The notes beneath the pieces are model-generated. The model saw nothing but the letters and a program-made list of their open reading frames with translations, ran no database searches and was not told the DNA's origin. Shown in pieces: positions 7,111-16,378 of a stretch of DNA of 64,000 nt. The stretch's first letter is position 1; each line of letters starts with the position of its first letter. The position numbers and the translations under genes are program-made. The stretch is taken from assembly GCF_900636365.1 (NCBI RefSeq), contig NZ_LR134266.1, positions 62,001 to 126,000 of the forward strand, given 5' to 3'. This stretch comes from Streptococcus viridans (GTDB lineage: Bacteria; Bacillota; Bacilli; Lactobacillales; Streptococcaceae).

Positions 7111-7998
7111 GTGAAGGTAAACAAAATCCGAATGAGGGAGACGCTGGTTTCCTACGCATTCTTAGCACCCATTTTAATCTTCTTTATTGTCTTTGTATTA
7201 GTACCAATGATTATGGGGTTTGTCACTAGTTTCTTCAACTACTCGATGACCTCCTTCAAATTTGTTGGTCTTGAAAATTACTCCCGCATGTTTGCGGATA
7301 AGGTCTTTATCAAGTCCTTGATCAATACTGTCATCATCGTTATCGGATCCGTTCCAATCGTAGTATTGTTCTCCTTGTTTGTGGCTTCTCAGACCTATCA
7401 TCAAAATGCCATTGCGCGTTCCTTCTATCGTTTCGTCTTCTTCCTTCCAGTTGTTACAGGGAGTGTAGCGGTAACGGTTGTGTGGAAATGGATCTATGAT
7501 CCGCTATCAGGGATTTTGAACTTTGTATTGAAATCTGGACATGTCATCAACCAAAACATTTCTTGGTTGGGGGACAAGCACTGGGCTTTGATGGCCATCA
7601 TCATCATCTTGTTGACCACCTCTGTTGGTCAACCGATCATCCTCTACATCGCTGCTATGGGAAATATTGATAATTCTCTCGTAGAAGCAGCGCGTGTCGA
7701 TGGTGCGACAGAACTTCAAGTTTTCTGGAAGATCAAATGGCCAAGCTTGTTGCCAACAACTCTTTATATTGCGATCATTACGACCATTAACTCTTTCCAA
7801 TGTTTCGCCTTGATCCAATTGTTGACATCCGGTGGTCCAAACTACTCAACGAGTACCCTCATGTACTACTTATATGAAAAAGCCTTTAAGCTCTCTGAAT
7901 ACGGTTATGCCAACACCATGGGTGTCTTCCTTGCGGTGATGATTGCTATTATCAGTTTTGCGCAATTCAAGATCCTCGGAAACGACGTAGAATACTAA
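7111..7998 (+). CDS. satB: Sialic acid ABC transporter permease
   Basis: A 295-residue inner-membrane permease of the MalF/UgpA type with six predicted helices. The ATPase-docking EAA loop reads EAARVDGATELQVF. Translation starts at GTG 7111, 9 bases after AGGAGG; there is no nearby ATG alternative that keeps the typical N-terminus (MKVNKIRMRETLVSYAFLAP). It works with the next gene as a heterodimer to import the sialic acid delivered by SatA. Confidence 0.92.
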   Translation: MKVNKIRMRETLVSYAFLAPILIFFIVFVLVPMIMGFVTSFFNYSMTSFKFVGLENYSRMFADKVFIKSLINTVIIVIGSVPIVVLFSLFVASQTYHQNAIARSFYRFVFFLPVVTGSVAVTVVWKWIYDPLSGILNFVLKSGHVINQNISWLGDKHWALMAIIIILLTTSVGQPIILYIAAMGNIDNSLVEAARVDGATELQVFWKIKWPSLLPTTLYIAIITTINSFQCFALIQLLTSGGPNYSTSTLMYYLYEKAFKLSEYGYANTMGVFLAVMIAIISFAQFKILGNDVEY

Positions 7999-8013
7999 AG
8001 AAAGGAGCCTCAG

Positions 8014-8853
8014 ATGAAACCAACACAAAAGAAACCCATCACTGCCTTTACAGTGATTTCAACGATCATTTTGCTCCTTTTGACAGTCTTGTTCATTTTC
8101 CCATTTTATTGGATTTTGACAGGTGCCTTTAAGTCTCAGCCAGATACCATTATGATCCCACCTCAATGGTGGCCAAAGACACCAACCATGGAAAACTTCC
8201 AACAGTTGATGGTACAAAACCCAGCCTTGCAATGGTTGTGGAACAGTGTCTTCATCTCTCTAGCAACCATGCTTTTGGTGTGTATGACCTCTTCCTTGGC
8301 AGGATATGTCTTGGCTAAGAAACGCTTCTATGGGCAACGAATTCTCTTTGCTACCTTTATCGCAGCCATGGCCCTTCCAAAACAAGTTGTCTTGGTTCCA
8401 TTGGTACGCATTATCAACTTTATGGGAATCCACGATACTCTTGCAGCGGTGATCTTGCCACTGGTCGGATGGCCATTCGGGGTTTTCTTGATGAAACAAT
8501 TTAGTGAAAACATCCCAACAGAACTCTTAGAATCTGCTAAGATCGATGGTTGTGGAGAGTTACGGACTTTCTGGAGCGTTGCCTTCCCAATTGTCAAGCC
8601 GGGATTTGCAGCCCTTGCCATCTTTACCTTCATCAACACCTGGAACGACTACTTTATGCAATTGGTAATGCTGACCTCTCGTCAAAACTTGACTATTTCA
8701 CTAGGGGTTGCGACCATGCAGGCTGAAATGGCCACCAACTATGGCTTGATCATGGCTGGGGCAGCCCTAGCTGCGGTGCCAATCGTTACAGTCTTCCTAG
8801 TCTTCCAAAAATCCTTCACTCAAGGGATTACCATGGGAGCGGTCAAAGGATAA
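8014..8853 (+). CDS. satC: Sialic acid ABC transporter permease
   Basis: A 279-residue permease of the MalG type with six helices; the EAA loop reads ESAKIDGCGELRTF. AAAGGAG is placed 8 bases before the ATG and only 15 bases separate it from satB, so the two are co-translated in similar amounts. It forms the channel with SatB. No dedicated ABC ATPase is encoded in the locus. Confidence 0.92.
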   Translation: MKPTQKKPITAFTVISTIILLLLTVLFIFPFYWILTGAFKSQPDTIMIPPQWWPKTPTMENFQQLMVQNPALQWLWNSVFISLATMLLVCMTSSLAGYVLAKKRFYGQRILFATFIAAMALPKQVVLVPLVRIINFMGIHDTLAAVILPLVGWPFGVFLMKQFSENIPTELLESAKIDGCGELRTFWSVAFPIVKPGFAALAIFTFINTWNDYFMQLVMLTSRQNLTISLGVATMQAEMATNYGLIMAGAALAAVPIVTVFLVFQKSFTQGITMGAVKG

Positions 8854-8906
8854 GCCATCTGCTTGGACAAACGATAGTAGTGTACAGATACTTTTTTCTA
8901 GGCTGA

Positions 8907-8938
8907 GAGGTGTAGGGCTCTTGCAGGCTCTACACCTC
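8907..8938 (+). other. Stem-loop after satC
   Basis: A perfect 9-bp stem, GAGGTGTAG / CTACACCTC, with a 14-base loop and no T run; a processing or partial-attenuation site within the operon is likely. Confidence 0.5.
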
Positions 8939-9017
8939 ATCGGTGCCCTAGAAGGGGCTAGGGAAGAAATCACTTGTTTTCTTTTCTCGTCCTAAGAAGT
9001 GTCGAAAGGAAAAGTGT

Positions 9018-9470
9018 ATGATATTTGATGATTTAAAAAACATCACCTTTTACAAAGGGATCCATCCCAATCTAGATCAGGCCATTGATTTTCTCTATGA
9101 GCATCGGAAGGATTCTTTTGAATTAGGGAGATACGACATTGATGGAGATAAGGTCTTTCTCGTCGTTCAAGAAAACACCCTCAATAAAGAAGAAAGCAAT
9201 CGCTTTGAGCACCACAAAAGATATGCCGATTTACATCTTTTGGTAGAAGGACATGAGTTTTCGAGGTATGGATCTCGTGTGACAGGTGAGGCGCTCGCCT
9301 TTGATGAAGCATCGGACATCGGTTTTGTCCATTGCCAGGAGTCTTATCCACTTCATCTGGGGTATCATAATTTTGCGATTTTCTTCCCAGGGGAACCTCA
9401 TCAGCCCAATGGTTATGCGGGTCAAGAAGAAGTCGTTCGAAAACAGTTAGTGAAAATTTTAATCGATTAA
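9018..9470 (+). CDS. YhcH/YjgK/YiaL family protein, probable sialic acid anomerase
   Basis: A 150-residue cupin-like protein (DUF386). Conserved family features are the EEESNRFEHHKRYADLH region with its metal-binding His and Glu, and FFPGEPHQPNG with His near the end. The E. coli relative NanQ (YhcH) speeds interconversion of sialic acid anomers, which would supply the form the lyase uses. GAAAGGAAAA lies before the ATG. Its place between the transporter and the lyase supports that role; the anomerase activity is inferred from the family. Confidence 0.85.
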   Translation: MIFDDLKNITFYKGIHPNLDQAIDFLYEHRKDSFELGRYDIDGDKVFLVVQENTLNKEESNRFEHHKRYADLHLLVEGHEFSRYGSRVTGEALAFDEASDIGFVHCQESYPLHLGYHNFAIFFPGEPHQPNGYAGQEEVVRKQLVKILID

Positions 9471-9491
9471 GAGAGTCAGAAAGGAGACGGT

Positions 9492-10139
9492 ATGTCACAA
9501 AGAGAAACAGGATTGATCAAAACAGTTTTTAATACTGACAATCTGGTGATGCGAATCAGCGAGAAAATAGCGGACTTAGTCACAGTCAATCTTCTTTTTG
9601 TGCTGAGCTGTCTGCCGATTGTCACAATCGGGATCGCAAAGATTAGTTTGTATCAAACGGTTTTTGCGATCAAACACCAGCGTCGCTTACCAGTCATTCG
9701 GACTTATATCAACGCCTTTCGCGAAAATTGGAAGTTGGGCCTTCAGCTCGGAGGGATAGAGTTGCTCATTTCAGGGATCTGTCTCTTTGACTTGTTCCTC
9801 TTTTGGAGCCAGACAGCCTTGCCAATGCAGGTGTTAAAAGCTGTTTGTCTAGGGCTCCTTATCTTCCTAGTTCTGGTCATGCTAGCGGCCTATCCAATTG
9901 CGGCGCGTTACCAATTGACTTGGGCAGAGTGTCTACAAAAAGCTCTGATTGTATCTGGTTTGTATTTCCCATGGTTCTTCGTTATGGGGGCTCTCTTGTT
10001 GCTAGTAGCTATGGTGTTTGTGACTTCTGTCTTAAGCTTTCTACTAGGACTCATGGTCTTCTTCTTGATTGGTTTTTCTAGCCTGACCTTCCTACAGGTT
10101 GGATTGATGGAAAAGATATTTGCTCGTTTTAAAGAATAA
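9492..10139 (+). CDS. YesL-like membrane protein (DUF624)
   Basis: A 215-residue integral membrane protein with about five hydrophobic helices and the N-terminal DUF624 pattern (IADLVTVNLLFVLSCLPIVTIGIAK). Such proteins accompany carbohydrate ABC transporter genes in Firmicutes, but the biochemical role is unknown. GAAAGGAGAC precedes the ATG, 21 bases after the previous gene. Co-transcription with the nan genes suggests a helper role in uptake or membrane sensing. Confidence 0.8.
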   Translation: MSQRETGLIKTVFNTDNLVMRISEKIADLVTVNLLFVLSCLPIVTIGIAKISLYQTVFAIKHQRRLPVIRTYINAFRENWKLGLQLGGIELLISGICLFDLFLFWSQTALPMQVLKAVCLGLLIFLVLVMLAAYPIAARYQLTWAECLQKALIVSGLYFPWFFVMGALLLLVAMVFVTSVLSFLLGLMVFFLIGFSSLTFLQVGLMEKIFARFKE

Positions 10140-10184
10140 AAAAGAAAAATAGGATTTGGTAAACATTCGTGAAAGGAGAAAAGA

Positions 10185-11102
10185 ATGTCAGATTTAAAAA
10201 AATATGAAGGAGTCATCCCGGCTTTTTATGCCTGTTATGATGACCAAGGAGAAATTAGCCCGGAGCGGGTACGTGCGCTGGTAGAATATTTTATCGCGAA
10301 AGGTGTGCAGGGCTTGTATGTCAACGGATCTTCCGGCGAATGTATCTACCAGAGCGTAGCCGATCGCAAGCTAGTCTTGGAAGAAGTCATGGCAGTGGCT
10401 AAAGGAAAATTGACCATCATAGCTCACGTGGCCTGCAACAATACCAAGGACAGCGTGGAATTGGCACGACATGCAGAAGAGCTAGGAGTAGATGCCATTG
10501 CGGCCATTCCGCCAATTTATTTCCGCTTGCCAGAATACAGTGTTGCCCACTACTGGAATGAAATCAGCGCAGCAGCACCAAACACAGACTTTGTCATCTA
10601 CAATATCCCGCAATTGGCAGGGGTAGCTTTGACACCGAGTCTGTATACAGAAATGTTGAAAAATCCACGGGTGATTGGGGTGAAGAATTCCTCTATGCCT
10701 GTTCAGGATATTCAGACCTTTGCTTCTTTGGGAGGCGATGACCATATCGTCTTTAATGGTCCAGATGAACAATTCTTAGGTGGCCGTCTTATGGGAGCAG
10801 GAGCTGGTATTGGGGGCACCTATGGTGCTATGCCGGAGCTCTTCTTGAAACTCAATCAGCTGATTGCTGAGAAAGACTTGGAAACTGCGCGTGACTTGCA
10901 ATTTGCCATCAACGGTATTATCGGAGTCTTGACGTCTGCTCATGGAAACATGTATGGCGTCATTAAAGAAGTCTTGCGGATCAATGAAGGTCTAGAACTG
11001 GGATCTGTTCGGAGTCCATTAAGTCCAGTAACTGAAGGAGACCAGGAAGTGGTCCAAAAAGCAGCTAGCTTAATCCGTGAAGTCAAGGAACGTTTCCTTT
11101 AA
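10185..11102 (+). CDS. nanA: N-acetylneuraminate lyase
   Basis: A 305-residue DapA/NAL-family aldolase that splits N-acetylneuraminate into ManNAc and pyruvate. The pyruvate-binding motif GSSGE is at 48-52, the catalytic Tyr at 139 (YNIPQ) and the Schiff-base Lys at 167 (GVKNSS). Length and motif spacing are normal. GAAAGGAG precedes the ATG. The product ManNAc is phosphorylated by the next gene product and epimerised by NanE. The symbol is shared with pneumococcal sialidase NanA, which is a different protein not present here. Confidence 0.95.
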   Translation: MSDLKKYEGVIPAFYACYDDQGEISPERVRALVEYFIAKGVQGLYVNGSSGECIYQSVADRKLVLEEVMAVAKGKLTIIAHVACNNTKDSVELARHAEELGVDAIAAIPPIYFRLPEYSVAHYWNEISAAAPNTDFVIYNIPQLAGVALTPSLYTEMLKNPRVIGVKNSSMPVQDIQTFASLGGDDHIVFNGPDEQFLGGRLMGAGAGIGGTYGAMPELFLKLNQLIAEKDLETARDLQFAINGIIGVLTSAHGNMYGVIKEVLRINEGLELGSVRSPLSPVTEGDQEVVQKAASLIREVKERFL

Positions 11103-11132
11103 AAAAGAGTGTAAATCGGAAAGGAGAGGTGT

Positions 11133-12026
11133 ATGGCCTATTACCTAGCGATTGATATCGGTGGGACCAATATCAAATATGGTCTGATTGATGAAGCAGA
11201 GAATCTGATCGAGTCGCATGAAATGCCGACAGAAGCTGAAAAAGGGGGACCTGGGATTCTAGGGAAAACCAAAGCTTTGGTAGAATCTTACCTCGAAGAA
11301 AATAACATCCTTGGAGTCTGTATTTCGTCAGCTGGGATGGTTGACCCCGATAAGGGGGAAATCTTTTATGCGGGCCCTCAGATTCCCAATTATGCAGGAA
11401 CTCAGTTCAAAAAAGAAATTGAAGAGACCTATCAAATTCCCTGCGAAATTGAAAATGACGTCAACTGTGCTGGTTTAGCAGAAGTGATGTCAGGGAATGG
11501 CCAGGGGGCTCAAGTTGCCGTCTGTTTAACGGTCGGTACTGGCATTGGTGGCTGTCTCTTGATCAATGGGGAGATTTTCCATGGTTTTAGCAATTCTGCC
11601 TGCGAGGTAGGTTACCTTCATCTTCAAGATGGTGCCTTCCAAGATTTGGCTTCGACGACAGCTTTGGTTGAATATGTTGCCAAGCAACATGGAGATCCTG
11701 TCGAACAATGGAGTGGTCGTCGCATATTCAAGGAAGCGACCCAAGGAAATACCATCTGTATGGCAGGAATCGATCGCATGGTCGACTACCTGGGTAAGGG
11801 GCTTGCCAATATCTGTTATGTTGTCAATCCTCAAGTGGTCATCCTTGGTGGTGGGGTCATGGGACAGGAAGCGATATTGAAACCAAAAATTTCAGGCGCC
11901 CTCAAAGACTCCCTGGTTCCAAGCCTTGCAGACAAAATGCAATTGGAGTTTGCGCATCATCAAAATACAGCAGGGATGGTAGGAGCTTACTACCATTTCA
12001 AACAACAACAAGCCAGACGCAATTAA
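11133..12026 (+). CDS. nanK: ROK-family N-acetylmannosamine kinase
   Basis: A 297-residue sugar kinase that should phosphorylate ManNAc to ManNAc-6-P. The N-terminal phosphate loop is AIDIGGTNIKYG and the catalytic Asp is in ENDVNC (Asp109). The ROK signature CLTVGTGIGGCLLING is clear. Unusually, the zinc-binding Cys cluster that normally follows (CxCGxxGC) is missing; the region reads CEVGYLHLQDGAFQDL. This gene is the last of the operon, followed at once by a terminator. Confidence 0.92.
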   Translation: MAYYLAIDIGGTNIKYGLIDEAENLIESHEMPTEAEKGGPGILGKTKALVESYLEENNILGVCISSAGMVDPDKGEIFYAGPQIPNYAGTQFKKEIEETYQIPCEIENDVNCAGLAEVMSGNGQGAQVAVCLTVGTGIGGCLLINGEIFHGFSNSACEVGYLHLQDGAFQDLASTTALVEYVAKQHGDPVEQWSGRRIFKEATQGNTICMAGIDRMVDYLGKGLANICYVVNPQVVILGGGVMGQEAILKPKISGALKDSLVPSLADKMQLEFAHHQNTAGMVGAYYHFKQQQARRN

Positions 12027-12033
12027 ATCAAAA

Positions 12034-12060
12034 AAATGCTCACCACTTAGGTGAGCATTT
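12034..12060 (+). terminator. Terminator after nanK
   Basis: A perfect 11-bp stem, AAATGCTCACC / GGTGAGCATTT, with a 5-base loop. The same stem sequence returns in the terminator at 12314, on the far side of the gap. Confidence 0.8.
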
Positions 12061-12083
12061 CAGATTGAAAATAAAGTCTTCTG

Positions 12084-12311
12084 AGAAACTTTCCTTAGGT
12101 GAGTACGGACGTCAGCGAACTTCCAAGAAGTTCCATGGCTTAGTTTTGAACCTAAGGTTTCAAAACTCCCGAGTGCCTGAAACACAATGGTTTCAGGCAC
12201 TTTTCTCACAGCGGAAAGTTTTTAATCTTCTTAAATGACTGTAAATAAAAGTCATTTTTTGAAAAGTATCTAGCTGTTTTATGTAAAACAATAGTTTATC
12301 TACTTTCAAAA
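12084..12311. repeat. Nested inverted-repeat element between nanK and nanR
   Basis: The 376-base gap holds no gene but many inverted repeats. AAACTTTCC (12086) pairs with GGAAAGTTT (12213). Inside are AACTTC/GAAGTT (12119), AGTTTTGAA/TTCAAAACT (12142/12159) and a perfect 11-bp hairpin GTGCCTGAAAC/GTTTCAGGCAC (12173-12200) followed by TTTTCT. AAATGACT/AGTCATTT (12233/12250) leads into a T run. TTTTTGAAA and TTTCAAAAA pair across 12256-12311. It looks like a foldable intergenic repeat between two convergent terminators. Confidence 0.65.
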
Positions 12312-12339
12312 ACGCTCACCTAAGCGGTGAGCATTTTTT
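12312..12339. terminator. Bidirectional terminator before nanR end
   Basis: The stem GCTCACC / GGTGAGC with loop TAAGC is followed by a T6 run on the plus strand; it ends transcription entering the gap. Confidence 0.75.
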
Positions 12340-12402
12340 GTGGAAAAGAAAAACCAGAATGCAGAGGAAAGGATCCTCAGCTCCTGGTGATAAATCGGAA
12401 GA

Positions 12403-13242
12403 TTAACGTCTACGTGAATCGTAGCCATTGAGTTTTTTGTTTTCCCAATAGCTATTGAAAATTTTCTCCTTGCGCTCCCGATCCATTTCAAGAAAGTGAG
12501 CGTAGATTAAATCAATCGTGGTTAAGAAGGGAAGTGTTGCCGTAATACGGTCAATATAGGTGCTTCCAGGTAGGGGAGCAACTGGTAAAATTTCCGTAAA
12601 GTCATCTTTGATAGCGTCTGGTTGAGCAGTAAGAAGAACTGTTTTTGCCCCCATTTCTTGCGCATCTAAGAGGCTATGGATAATCGAGCGTGTGGTTCCT
12701 GACAGAGAGAAGGCAATGACCAGACAGGATTTATCCAAGATACTGGTCGTCCATGCAAAGCCGTCTTGATCGGTTAAGGCCTCACAAACAACGCCCAGTC
12801 GGAGGAAACGAAGTTTCATCTCAGAAGCCACCAATCCTGAGCTTCCTTTTCCAAAGAAGTAGACCCGATCTGCTTGAGTGATTAAGTTGGCGACTTCTTT
12901 GATTTGGTCATCTTTGGCTAGGTTTTCTGTAGCCTGAAGGACCTGCTGGTAGCGACGCAAGACATCCTGGGTTAATTCGTCGTGCGGGGATTGTTGCTTT
13001 TGAGATTTGGTTTCTTCGTTAAAGTGATAAATAAATTCACGATAGCCTGTGAAGCCACACTTTTGGGAAAAACGGGTCAAAGCAGCTTTTGATACATGCA
13101 ACAGTTCCGTCACTCTAGACGAGGAAAGAGAGTGTTGCTGTGCTTCAGGAGATAAAAAATAGCGGGCAATGTCTAACTCTAGCTCCGTCATTTCTTCTTG
13201 ATGGCTCTTAATAATGCTTCGGAGATCACGATCTTGTTTCAC
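12403..13242 (-). CDS. nanR: RpiR-family transcriptional regulator of the nan genes
   Basis: A 279-residue regulator with an N-terminal RpiR helix-turn-helix (about residues 10-85, with SSRVTELLHVSKAALTRFSQ) and a C-terminal SIS sugar-phosphate-binding domain (about 115-245, with YFFGKGSSG and SLSGTTRSI). It should sense an amino sugar phosphate. The start was set at GTG 13242 because AGGAGG lies 6 bases upstream; a longer frame to 13299 has no such site. It is convergent with the nan operon. In pneumococcus the equivalent protein activates nan genes, and the palindromes upstream of nanE would suit it. Confidence 0.9.
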   Translation of the reverse strand: MKQDRDLRSIIKSHQEEMTELELDIARYFLSPEAQQHSLSSSRVTELLHVSKAALTRFSQKCGFTGYREFIYHFNEETKSQKQQSPHDELTQDVLRRYQQVLQATENLAKDDQIKEVANLITQADRVYFFGKGSSGLVASEMKLRFLRLGVVCEALTDQDGFAWTTSILDKSCLVIAFSLSGTTRSIIHSLLDAQEMGAKTVLLTAQPDAIKDDFTEILPVAPLPGSTYIDRITATLPFLTTIDLIYAHFLEMDRERKEKIFNSYWENKKLNGYDSRRR

Positions 13243-13448
13243 AGCGGTCCTCCTTTCAACTGAGGTTACACATGGAGAAAATCCTATAATATATTTCACA
13301 GTATAACATAAAAAACCGGGATATACAAGGAATACGACCAGCGAACGACTGAAAGAAGGAACAGAATCAACATCTTTTTTGAATCACCTTTGTTAAAAAA
13401 ATAAGCTCTGGAAACAAAGGAAAGACGCTGAAAAAAGTTGATAAAATA

Positions 13449-13457
13449 TGATATAAT
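13449..13457 (+). promoter_or_regulatory. Extended -10 promoter of the ntp operon
   Basis: TGATATAAT is an extended -10 box; a weak CTGAAA lies 18 bp upstream. On the other strand a similar extended -10 (TGTTATACT, about 13303-13311) can serve nanR. Confidence 0.7.
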
Positions 13458-13509
13458 TTACACAAGAATTTGTTCCTTCTCGTAAAGGAAGAGATAAGGA
13501 GGTGGAGTG

Positions 13510-13833
13510 ATGGCCAACGCAACTCTCGAAATGATGCAAGAGATTGAAATGGCGGCAGAAGCCGTTGTCGCAAGTTACGAGGATCAGGTCCAAGATTTGC
13601 GCCAACAGCTAGGTGATCACCTACAGGAGGTAGCAGCATCTTATGACAAAGAGACCGCTAAGCTAGTAGCAGAGCGGGAAGAGTCCTCGAAAGCGATGAT
13701 TGCTAGCTTGGAAGCAGACCTTGCAGTGACCAGTCAACGCAATGACGAAAAGGTGCAGCAAGCCATGACAGATAAGCGCGCAGCTTTGGTAGACGAAATT
13801 GTAGAAAAGGTGGTAGCAACCTATGGCAATTAG
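13510..13833 (+). CDS. V-type ATPase peripheral stalk subunit (G/H type)
   Basis: A 107-residue, highly charged protein that is almost entirely heptad-like helix, as expected for the coiled-coil stalk partner of subunit E. Enterococcus hirae calls the first gene of this operon ntpF. It starts at ATG 13510 (a GTG just before is less likely), about 8 bases after AAGGAGGTG. Its 3' end overlaps the next gene by 11 bases, so the two are translationally coupled. Confidence 0.85.
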   Translation: MANATLEMMQEIEMAAEAVVASYEDQVQDLRQQLGDHLQEVAASYDKETAKLVAEREESSKAMIASLEADLAVTSQRNDEKVQQAMTDKRAALVDEIVEKVVATYGN

Positions 13834-15772
13834 CCCAATGCAACACCTTTCCCTGGTTTTGCCCACAAATCTAATGGACGAGCTTCTCTTGTCGCTCCAG
13901 TCAGAGGAATCTGTCCAAATCTATGATTTGAGCGCACAAGAAGATTGGCAAGTTGCCTTTCAGACGAGTGATGGGACCAAAGGATTAGCTCAAAGACTGG
14001 ATGAACTAAGACGTCGGGAAGAACAGTTGGAAAAGGCCATTCAGGCCTTGGAGCCTTTCATTCCTCAAAAGAAGGGATTAGAAAAACTGAAAGAAGCTCC
14101 TTTGTCTTTGTCTTTCCAAGAGCTAGAGTCCCATGGGCTTATCCGTGACGAGCAACGTCTCTTACAGTCGGTGCAAAAGCAATTGGCTGTCTTAGCAAAG
14201 GCGCGGGATCGCATCCAGCTAGCCCAAGAAGAGCTTGCCTCTTTGGAAAAATGGGTTGATTTGACAACGACGCCGGACCAACTCAAGCGTTTCCGCTATG
14301 TCCGTGGCTTAATCGGTACCATTCCGAATAGTGAACAGGATCAGGCGCGTCAGGCCTTGCTAGCGCACCCAGATGTAGAGGTTGATGTGGTCTTCAGCTC
14401 GGAAACGGAGCATGGGGTCGTTGTCTTGTATAAGTCTGGTGACTTAGCGGGTATTCAAGATACGCTGACCAGTTCGCATTTTAAAGAGTTTGACTACCAA
14501 GGAGAGGCCCTGCCGAAAGAACGTTTGGAGCAACTCAAGAGAGAGATCAAAGAACAAGGTGCTGTCGAAGCAGCTACTTTGGAAACACTCAGTCAGGCTA
14601 AGGAAGACCTCAACCAGCTCAAGTACCAACTCGATTATGTCTTGAGTTTAGGAGCCCGGGAGGAGGCCAAAGGTTCTCTAGCTAGTACAGCCCATTTGGT
14701 TGCCCTAGAAGGATGGATTGAAACAGCTCAACTAGAAGCTTTAAAGGCTAAACTTCAAAAGGAATTTGGGAGCCAAGTCGTCTTGCAGACACGTGAAGTC
14801 ATTCAAGATGAATGGGATCAGGTACCCATCAAACTGAAAAACAATGCCTTGGTGGAGCCCTTCGAGTTGGTGACCGAAATGTACGCCCTGCCCAAGTATT
14901 ATGAGAAAGATCCGACGCCAATCGTCTCTCTCTTCTACTTTGTCTTCTTCGGCATGATGGTAGCAGATATCGGCTATGGGCTCTTGCTAACGCTGGCAAC
15001 TGGATTTGCTCTAAAGGCCTTCCAGCTTCAGCCGAGCGCAGCAAAAAACCTTCGTTTCTTCTGCCTCTTAGGAATCTCGGTAGCCCTTTGGGGAGTCGTA
15101 TATGGTTCCTTCTTCGGCTTTGAGATGCCTTTTGCTTTGATCAGTACGACCACCAATGCCATGACCATCTTGATCCTATCGGTTGTCTTTGGTTTCATTA
15201 CCGTTTTGGTCGGTCTCTTCCTAGGAGGGATGAAAAATGTCCGCCTGAAAGACTATACGGAAGCCTACAATGCAGGCTTTGCCTGGGTCTTGATCTTATT
15301 GGGCTTGATGCTCTTAGCAGTCGGAAATATCCTACCAGGCTTATCCTACCTAGTCCCCATTGGTCAGTGGCTAGCCATCCTCAATGCGATTGGGATTCTG
15401 GTGGTGTCCATTGTCAGTGCCAAGAAATTATCAGGACTAGCAGCAGGTCTCTTTAATCTCTACAATGTTAGTGGGTATGTCGGAGACTTGGTCAGCTTTA
15501 CCCGTTTGATGGCGCTTGGCTTGTCCGGGGCTAGTATCGGTTCAGCCTTTAACTTGATTGTCAATCTCTTCCCAACCCTGGGACGATTCACCGTCGGCCT
15601 TGTTCTCTTTGTCCTCCTCCATGCCATCAACATGTTCCTGTCCTTCTTATCAGGCTATGTGCATGGAGCGCGTTTGATTTTTGTCGAGTTCTTTGGCAAG
15701 TTCTACGAGGGTGGTGGCAAGCCCTTCCAACCTCTAAAACCGTCAGAACGCTATATCAAAACAAAAAAATAA
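13823..15772 (+). CDS. ntpI: V-type sodium ATPase subunit I
   Basis: A 649-residue stator subunit (a-subunit equivalent). The N-terminal half is soluble with long coiled coils; the C-terminal half from about residue 375 has around seven to eight membrane helices that form the ion half-channels beside the K ring. The conserved ion-path Arg lies in the helix GDLVSFTRLMALGLSGAS. The start overlaps the previous gene; a second in-frame ATG sits 15 bases on. It transfers ions at the rotor-stator interface. Confidence 0.93.
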   Translation: MAISPMQHLSLVLPTNLMDELLLSLQSEESVQIYDLSAQEDWQVAFQTSDGTKGLAQRLDELRRREEQLEKAIQALEPFIPQKKGLEKLKEAPLSLSFQELESHGLIRDEQRLLQSVQKQLAVLAKARDRIQLAQEELASLEKWVDLTTTPDQLKRFRYVRGLIGTIPNSEQDQARQALLAHPDVEVDVVFSSETEHGVVVLYKSGDLAGIQDTLTSSHFKEFDYQGEALPKERLEQLKREIKEQGAVEAATLETLSQAKEDLNQLKYQLDYVLSLGAREEAKGSLASTAHLVALEGWIETAQLEALKAKLQKEFGSQVVLQTREVIQDEWDQVPIKLKNNALVEPFELVTEMYALPKYYEKDPTPIVSLFYFVFFGMMVADIGYGLLLTLATGFALKAFQLQPSAAKNLRFFCLLGISVALWGVVYGSFFGFEMPFALISTTTNAMTILILSVVFGFITVLVGLFLGGMKNVRLKDYTEAYNAGFAWVLILLGLMLLAVGNILPGLSYLVPIGQWLAILNAIGILVVSIVSAKKLSGLAAGLFNLYNVSGYVGDLVSFTRLMALGLSGASIGSAFNLIVNLFPTLGRFTVGLVLFVLLHAINMFLSFLSGYVHGARLIFVEFFGKFYEGGGKPFQPLKPSERYIKTKK

Positions 15773-15780
15773 TTCAGTAA

Positions 15781-16293
<513 letters not shown>

Positions 16294-16378
16294 TCTAGGC
16301 ATACCTAAGTCAAAGATGAGGAGGCTTCTCTTCGTCTATTATCGGTGGTGAAGAACTCCAAAGGAGGAAATAAAAACA

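Noticed and set aside
13243..13299. N-terminal extension of nanR to the upstream ATG
   Set aside because: The strong AGGAGG before GTG 13242 and family N-terminus fit the shorter protein.
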